DNA of 10,933 nucleotides from JAMCRM01 sp041685075. GTDB taxonomy: Bacteria > Acidobacteriota > Terriglobia > Bryobacterales > Bryobacteraceae. Each line of letters opens with the position of its first letter. Within the stretch, counting starts at the first letter, position 1. Positions 7,133 through 10,933 of the stretch are shown here, one piece after another. Location of the stretch: the NCBI GenBank assembly GCA_041685075.1, contig JAWLGN010000188.1:1-10933 (forward strand), given 5' to 3'. Below the pieces are notes generated by a model. It saw only the letters and a program-made list of their open reading frames with translations. It was not told where the DNA came from and did not search any database. The translations under genes and the position numbers were made by a program.

Positions 7133-8434
7133 ATGAACAGGCGACACTTTCTGATGAGCACCGGGGCGGCGGGCGTTTCCCTGCGGGCCAGCAGTCTGGC
7201 AAGCCCCAACGACACCGTACGGGTGGCCTGCGTCGGCGTACGCGGCCTGATTATCGACCATGTCAAGCCCTACCTGGCCATGAAGAACGTGGAGGTGGCG
7301 GCCCTGTGCGACGTGGACGAGAGCGTGCTCGACAAGCGGCTGGCCGAAGTCGAGAAGGCGGGTCACAAGCGCCCGGCGCGGGTGATCGATATGCGCAGGC
7401 TGCTCGACGACAAAAACATCGATGCCATCTCGATCGCCACGCCGAACCATGTCCACACCATGCAGACCATCTGGGCGTGCCAGGCGGGCAAGGACGTCTA
7501 CGTCGAGAAGCCCTGCTCGCATAACATGTTCGAAGCGCGCCAGATTGTGGCGGCGGCCAGGAAGTACAACCGCATCGTGCAGCACGGAACCAACCAGCGC
7601 TCCCGCGAGGCCGTGCGCGAGGCCGTGCGTCAGGTGCAGAGCGGGCTGGTGGGGGATGTCTACATGACCCGCGCCCTGTGCTTCAAGTGGCGCGATACGA
7701 TCGGCCGCACCCCCGAGGAGCCGGTCCCGCCCGGCGTGCACTACGACCTCTGGCTGGGTCCCGCCCCCAAGCGGCCCTTCACCCGCAACCGCTTCCACTA
7801 CAACTGGCACTGGCACTGGGACTACGGCAACGGAGACATCGGCAACCAGGGGCTGCACCAGATCGACGTGGCGCGCTGGGGCATGGGGGTGAAGTACCCC
7901 GTGAAGGTCAGCGCCGTGGGCGGCCACTTCATGTTCGACGACGACCAGGAGACGCCCAACGTCATCACCGCCACCTGCGAGTTCGAAACCGGTGGAAAGA
8001 AGAAATTGCTGGTGGTCGATGTCCGCCACTGGATCAGCAACAAGGAGGCCGATATCAGCCTGCGCGACAGGGACGGCAACTGCATCGGCAACATCTTCTA
8101 CGGCAGCAACGGATACGTGGCGGTGGAAGCCAACGGCGCGTACCGGTCTTTCATCGGGCGGGAACAGAAGCCCGGGCCCTCCATGCGGGGCGGCGGGAAC
8201 CTCTGGGAAAACTTCATCCAGGCGGTGCGCAGCCGCCGGTGGGAGGACCTGTACGCCCCCATCGACGAGGGCGCCATCTCCACCACCATCGTTCACCTGG
8301 CCAACATCTCCTACCGGCTCGGCCGGACCGTCTACTTCGACGCCGAGGCCTATAAATGCAAGGGCGATGACGAGGCCAACCGCATGTTTACGCGAAAATA
8401 CCGGGCGCCGTTCATCGTTCCGGAGAAGGTGTAA
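7133..8434 (+). CDS. Tat-exported Gfo/Idh/MocA family oxidoreductase
   Basis: The 433-aa protein starts MNRRHFLMSTGAAGVSL, a twin-arginine signal (RRHFL) with a weak hydrophobic stretch, so export in folded form with NAD(P) bound is likely. The N-terminal Rossmann domain covers about 28-150 (VRVACVGVRG, then ALCDVD, then ISIATPNHVH), ending in the nucleotide and catalytic motif E125-K126-P127. The C-terminal domain has the hallmark block NWHWHWDYGNGDIGNQGLHQIDVARWGMG, including H242 and D245. Members act on sugars or sugar derivatives by NAD(P)-dependent oxidation or reduction, or use tightly bound NAD in glycosidase or epimerase chemistry; the exact reaction cannot be told. The family often reads GVRGRG where this protein has GVRGLI. 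GGAG lies 4 nt before the ATG. Divergent from the MASE3 sensor, 79 bp apart. Confidence 0.93.
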   Translation: MNRRHFLMSTGAAGVSLRASSLASPNDTVRVACVGVRGLIIDHVKPYLAMKNVEVAALCDVDESVLDKRLAEVEKAGHKRPARVIDMRRLLDDKNIDAISIATPNHVHTMQTIWACQAGKDVYVEKPCSHNMFEARQIVAAARKYNRIVQHGTNQRSREAVREAVRQVQSGLVGDVYMTRALCFKWRDTIGRTPEEPVPPGVHYDLWLGPAPKRPFTRNRFHYNWHWHWDYGNGDIGNQGLHQIDVARWGMGVKYPVKVSAVGGHFMFDDDQETPNVITATCEFETGGKKKLLVVDVRHWISNKEADISLRDRDGNCIGNIFYGSNGYVAVEANGAYRSFIGREQKPGPSMRGGGNLWENFIQAVRSRRWEDLYAPIDEGAISTTIVHLANISYRLGRTVYFDAEAYKCKGDDEANRMFTRKYRAPFIVPEKV

Positions 8435-8444
8435 GCCGGCGACC

Positions 8445-8467
8445 GCGGGGCCGCCGGGTGGCCCCGC
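8445..8467 (+). terminator. Strong hairpin after the oxidoreductase gene
   Basis: A perfect 8-bp GC stem (GCGGGGCC 8445-8452 with GGCCCCGC 8460-8467) closes a 7-nt loop, starting 10 nt after the oxidoreductase stop. The downstream sequence TCGTCATCTTATG is only modestly T-rich, so termination may be incomplete. No ORF occupies 8435-8592 beyond this hairpin and the promoter-like elements near 8514-8565. Confidence 0.5.
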
Positions 8468-8513
8468 TCGTCATCTTATGTAAGGAAACATACACCTTCG
8501 CGTAAACAAATTG

Positions 8514-8549
8514 TTGACACAGTACTATATAGGGCGTCTATTCTATAAT
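8514..8549 (+). promoter_or_regulatory. Promoter-like boxes ahead of the small ORF
   Basis: A consensus TTGACA (8514-8519) is followed at 17 bp by TCTATT (8537-8542), and a consensus TATAAT lies at 8544-8549, 24 bp from TTGACA. Either the weaker -10 is used with the good -35, or TATAAT is used without it. The local AT-richness contrasts with the GC-rich flanks. The dyad TCCCT-N7-AGGGA (8549-8565) overlaps the expected start site, and ATAGGG is repeated directly at 8529 and 8559. Confidence 0.5.
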
Positions 8550-8592
8550 CCCTGGTCAATAGGGACTAGGAGTTACAGGAAAAGTCTGAGCC

Positions 8593-8787
8593 GTGGCACT
8601 CCAAGCCCTCTGCCTGTACGAGAAAAGCCGGAACTCCTCGGTGGCATCGGCAGTGATGAAGTCGAGGGAACGCACGCTCCAGCACCTCTATATGCGTCGA
8701 ACGGCCCTGGATAACCTGATTCGGTCGCTGGAGACGTATGACCGTTTGTCGAAAACGGAGCAGCCCAAAGTCGTCGTTCTACGTTGA
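8593..8787 (+). CDS. Small hypothetical protein (43-64 aa)
   Basis: No family is recognised. The GTG start at 8593 gives 64 aa; the ATG at 8656 gives 43 aa ending LDNLIRSLETYDRLSKTEQPKVVVLR. The second half is amphipathic, with Leu/Ile heptad-like spacing (L-x2-LI-x2-LE-x-Y-x-RL) and many charged residues. It looks like real protein, whereas residues 1-20 look less so. AGGA at 8577-8580 is 12 nt before the GTG, rather far. A promoter-like region lies just upstream. The stop overlaps the end of the convergent response-regulator gene by 9 bp. It might be a small DNA- or protein-binding helix, but nothing identifies it. Confidence 0.5.
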   Translation: MALQALCLYEKSRNSSVASAVMKSRERTLQHLYMRRTALDNLIRSLETYDRLSKTEQPKVVVLR

Positions 8788-9441
8788 GGAGGTGGAGATA
8801 AGATTCTTCTCGATCGCAAACTTCACCAGCTCGACGAGATCCCGCACGTTCAGTTTCCGCATGAGGCTGGCGCGATAGGTATCCACGGTCTTGGGGCTGA
8901 TGGCCAGCAGTGCGGCGATATCTTTGGGCCGCACGCCGCGGACCAGGTGCGAGAAGACCTCGTACTCCCGCTGGCTGAGGGTGGCTAAGCTGTCGGGGGT
9001 TTGGTTACGGTCGGCTCCGGTGAACGTGCCCGGGCGGCGCAACAGAGGGGAAACATAAACGCCGCCGTCCTGAATGTAACGGATGGCATCGAGGAGGTGG
9101 CGGGAGGGTCCCTCTTTCAGCAGGTAGGCATCTGCGCCGGCGCGCAGGACCTCCCCCACGGTGGTTTCGTCGCGGCAGATCGAGAGCACCATCAGGCGGG
9201 TGGGGCAGCCCGAATCCCGCAACCGCCGGACGACCTCCAGGCCCGAAAGTTTGGGCATGTTCAGATCCAGGATGGCAAAATCGGGTTGCAGGCTGCGGAT
9301 CAGATCCACGGCCGCCTCGCCGTCGGAGCACTGCCCGATGACGGAGAGTTCGGGGTTGGCGGCGCACAGGGCTGCGATGCCTTCCCGCACGATGGTGTGA
9401 TCGTCGGCGATCACGACGGTGATAGCGTTGCCTTCGCTCAT
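8779..9441 (-). CDS. NarL/FixJ-family response regulator
   Basis: The 220-aa transcription factor has an N-terminal receiver domain (about 7-122) with the acidic pair D13-D14, phospho-acceptor D59 in FAILDLNMP, switch Ser87 and conserved K109. The C-terminal LuxR-type helix-turn-helix (about 153-215) reads LSQREYEVFSHLVRG, then KDIAALLAISPKTVDTYRASLMRKLNV. All residues needed for phosphorylation are present, so it is probably functional and binds DNA when phosphorylated by its partner kinase. Its ATG overlaps the kinase stop as ATGA (9441-9438), so the two are translated together. The target genes are unknown. The gene converges with the small ORF ending at 8787. Confidence 0.95.
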   Translation of the reverse strand: MSEGNAITVVIADDHTIVREGIAALCAANPELSVIGQCSDGEAAVDLIRSLQPDFAILDLNMPKLSGLEVVRRLRDSGCPTRLMVLSICRDETTVGEVLRAGADAYLLKEGPSRHLLDAIRYIQDGGVYVSPLLRRPGTFTGADRNQTPDSLATLSQREYEVFSHLVRGVRPKDIAALLAISPKTVDTYRASLMRKLNVRDLVELVKFAIEKNLISTSST

Positions 9442-10337
9442 GAGGGTTCGGGCAGCGGCACGCAGGCGGCGACACGCGTGCCCCAGGTTCCGCTCTCGAT
9501 ACGCAATTCCCCCCCGGCCCGGCGCGTCTGCTCCCGCATGGAGCGCAGGCCGATACCGCCTGAGGCGGGTCCGCCGGCCCGCGTGGCGGTGGGATCGAAA
9601 CCCTGGCCGTCGTCTTCGACGGTGAGCCGCAGAAAGTCGCGTCCGCCCGTGAGGGTGAGGGCGAGGCGCCGGGCTCCGGCGTGGCGGATGGCGTTGGTCA
9701 GAGCCTCCTGCGCCACGCGGTAGAGCAGCACGCGCACCTCGTGCGGCGGTTCGGCGGGTAGCGGAGCCAGAGAAAGCGCCGCCTCGAACCTGCCGGGGAT
9801 GCCGCAGTTCTCCCAGAGCCGCTCGAGAGCCTTCCGCAGCCCCAGGCGCTCCCAGTCGGGAGGGTGGACGCGGTGCGCGACGGAGCGCACCTGCCCGAGC
9901 GCTTCCTGAGTTAACGAATGAATGCGCCGGAGGCTGTTACGGACCTGCTCGGGAGGGTTCTGGAGGTGAGTATCGATCAATTCCAGGTGGATGGCGATGC
10001 CGGCCAGGGCCTGCCCCGCGCTGGAGTGGAGTTCGTGCGCCAGCCGCGCGCGCTCGGTTTCCATGTAGGCGACCGCCGCGGCGGCAGGACCGGTGGGACG
10101 CCCGAGGCGCCGGTCGAGGCTCTGCTGAGCGCGCAGCAGCCGGAAGTAGTGGCGCATCATGCGGTCCTGCACGGCGGCCAGTCCCTCGACCTCCGCGCCG
10201 CACGCGTGGGGCAGTTCGGGAACGGGGATTTGCAGGAGCAGCTCCCTGGCGGCTCCCGGGTGCAGCCGGGAGGAACCGTCGATGCACCGGCGGTGCGGAG
10301 ATGTCCTGGCGGAGATTAATGGCGTGGACCGCTGCAA
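9438..10337 (-). CDS. Soluble NarL-system sensor histidine kinase (HisKA_3 / HATPase_c)
   Basis: The 299-aa cytoplasmic kinase is the partner of the response regulator that overlaps its stop. From the chosen start: N-terminal region of about 90 residues with no recognised sensor domain and no membrane helix; HisKA_3 dimerisation region at about 92-160 with phospho-acceptor H104 in RLAHELHSSAGQALAGI; HATPase_c at about 195-295 with N-box QEALTNAIRHA (210-220), G1 DDGQGF (242-247) and G2 GGIGLRSM. The residue after H104 is Ser, where this family normally has Asp. TTG 10337 is chosen because AAGGAA (10351-10346) lies 8 nt upstream and because the longer reading frame runs through the promoter region and past the divergent gene start. 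ATG 10160 (240 aa), with AGGA nearby, is an alternative. Confidence 0.88.
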   Translation of the reverse strand: MQRSTPLISARTSPHRRCIDGSSRLHPGAARELLLQIPVPELPHACGAEVEGLAAVQDRMMRHYFRLLRAQQSLDRRLGRPTGPAAAAVAYMETERARLAHELHSSAGQALAGIAIHLELIDTHLQNPPEQVRNSLRRIHSLTQEALGQVRSVAHRVHPPDWERLGLRKALERLWENCGIPGRFEAALSLAPLPAEPPHEVRVLLYRVAQEALTNAIRHAGARRLALTLTGGRDFLRLTVEDDGQGFDPTATRAGGPASGGIGLRSMREQTRRAGGELRIESGTWGTRVAACVPLPEPS

Positions 10338-10439
10338 TGTTTCGGTTCCTTGCCGCGCGCATCCGCTCGAAATGCGGGCGGTACCCACCTTGTAGCCTCC
10401 AGACAATTCCGACCGGATCTTTTGAACAAACCTTAAGTT

Positions 10440-10445
10440 ATTATA
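10440..10445 (-). promoter_or_regulatory. Likely -10 box of the kinase-regulator operon
   Basis: On the minus strand a perfect TATAAT occurs in the AT-rich gap between the divergent genes. Transcription would begin near 10433, giving a leader of about 95 nt before the TTG at 10337. No good -35 hexamer is visible at 17 bp. The same AT-rich patch (10429-10447) must also serve the divergent gene at 10458, so the two promoters probably overlap. Confidence 0.4.
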
Positions 10446-10457
10446 AGAAGTCAACCG

Positions 10458-10919
10458 ATGCAAGCAGATCGCGCGCAGATATCGCGGCTGGCCATTTTAG
10501 CCGCCGGATTCGCCGTTGGAGCGTTATCGAAGGCGCTTGTGAATACGCGCCAGGCGCGCGAAATTGCCGCTTTGAAAAGCGCACTCGCGGAAGCGGAAAG
10601 CCGTTTTCTCGTTCGGCAGCAGGAGCGCGAAGCCGAGTGGCGGACGCGGTGCGAGCACATGGAAGCGCGCCTGGAAGTGCATGAGGCCAGGCTGAACGAG
10701 TTGCCCTCAGCGGGCCAACTGGTGGCCGTAGTGGAGGAGTTGCTTTCCAAAACCATGCATTCGCTGGACCAGCGGCTCTCGGCGCAGGCCGATTCCATCG
10801 ACGTTTTAAAAACTACGGTATCCCAGACCGACGCGCTTCTGGAGCGCGTGCTGGAGTCGCTTGAGACATTGCGCCAACCGCCGGCGGCGGCGGTGGATGC
10901 TTCGGAAAATCGCCGGTAG
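10458..10919 (+). CDS. Membrane-anchored coiled-coil protein of unknown function
   Basis: The 153-aa product has one N-terminal hydrophobic segment at about residues 8-28 (ISRLAILAAGFAVGALSKALV). Long charged helices follow with heptad spacing at about 30-85 (EIAALKSALAEAESRFLVRQQEREAEWRTRCEHMEARLEVHEARL). A second helical stretch covers about 88-140 (QLVAVVEELLSKTMHSLDQRLSAQADSIDVLKTTVSQTDALLERVLESLETL). The tail is Pro/Ala-rich. It is probably a single-pass inner-membrane protein with a coiled-coil body, either a scaffold or an oligomeric stalk. No catalytic motif is seen. The ATG is preceded by AGAAG at 7 nt, a modest ribosome-binding site. It is divergent from the histidine kinase and shares its control region. 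Codon use and GC content match its neighbours, and the gene is complete. Confidence 0.82.
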   Translation: MQADRAQISRLAILAAGFAVGALSKALVNTRQAREIAALKSALAEAESRFLVRQQEREAEWRTRCEHMEARLEVHEARLNELPSAGQLVAVVEELLSKTMHSLDQRLSAQADSIDVLKTTVSQTDALLERVLESLETLRQPPAAAVDASENRR

Positions 10920-10933
10920 GATGCGCGCCGCCC

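Noticed and set aside
7085..8296. 403-codon reading frame antisense to the oxidoreductase gene
   Set aside because: It mirrors the true gene, is rich in Val/His/Ala with no motif, and is a GC-bias artefact.
8594..8615. Sigma54-type promoter suggested by TGGCAC
   Set aside because: No GC pair follows at the required -24/-12 spacing.
8511..8714. 67-codon reading frame starting at TTG 8511
   Set aside because: It reads through the promoter-like boxes, has no ribosome-binding site, and is Pro/Gly/Ser-rich without structure; the frame beginning at 8593 is more protein-like.
10338..10463. Upstream extension of the histidine kinase to TTG 10463
   Set aside because: It crosses the likely promoter TATAAT and overlaps the start of the divergent gene, and the added residues show no domain. 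TTG 10337 has a good Shine-Dalgarno.

Overview
The window reads as a chromosomal segment from a GC-rich acidobacterium, most likely of the Bryobacterales/Solibacter type. This is an inference from gene families, not a database match. The evidence is an Oar-like TonB-dependent receptor with an N-terminal carboxypeptidase-regulatory domain, a Tat-exported Gfo/Idh/MocA oxidoreductase, and a MASE3-PAS sensor ending in a Cys/His motif. No insertion sequence, phage gene, CRISPR array or other clear sign of recent transfer is visible.

Bases 1-244: four 20-bp tandem repeats plus a decayed fifth abut a near-consensus promoter (TTGACT, 17 bp, TATACT). A leader of about 110 nt with a 13-bp hairpin follows. 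Bases 245-3439: the promoter drives a full-length 1064-aa outer-membrane receptor, followed by a hairpin. Bases 3549-3624: a complete minus-strand tRNA-Lys(CTT) with encoded CCA and its own -10 box. Bases 3726-3926: a small minus-strand membrane protein, possibly leaderless, with a hairpin just after its stop.

Bases 4091-5026: a UDP-glucuronate decarboxylase (UXS-type SDR) that probably starts at TTG behind a strong Shine-Dalgarno. Convergent to it, bases 7053-5045 on the minus strand hold a two-gene unit: a MASE3-PAS membrane sensor with no enzymatic output domain, overlapping a DUF488 protein. Divergent from this unit, bases 7133-8434 encode the Tat-type Gfo/Idh/MocA oxidoreductase, followed by a strong hairpin.

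Bases 8435-8787: an AT-richer intergenic region with promoter-like boxes and dyads in front of a short ORF of 43-64 aa. Bases 10337-8779 (minus): a two-component pair, a soluble HisKA_3 histidine kinase and a NarL/FixJ response regulator, joined by an ATGA overlap. Divergent from the kinase, bases 10458-10919 encode a 153-aa membrane-anchored coiled-coil protein.

The genes do not form one obvious pathway. The receptor (nutrient uptake), UXS (UDP-xylose for surface glycans) and oxidoreductase (probably sugar-related, periplasmic) fit a heterotroph that processes carbohydrates, and the two signalling loci are separate units. I see no clearly new defence or mobile system. The points most worth a second look are the output-less Cys/His sensor coupled to DUF488, the repeat array and structured leader before the receptor, the kinase H-box lacking its usual acidic residue, and the two small genes.
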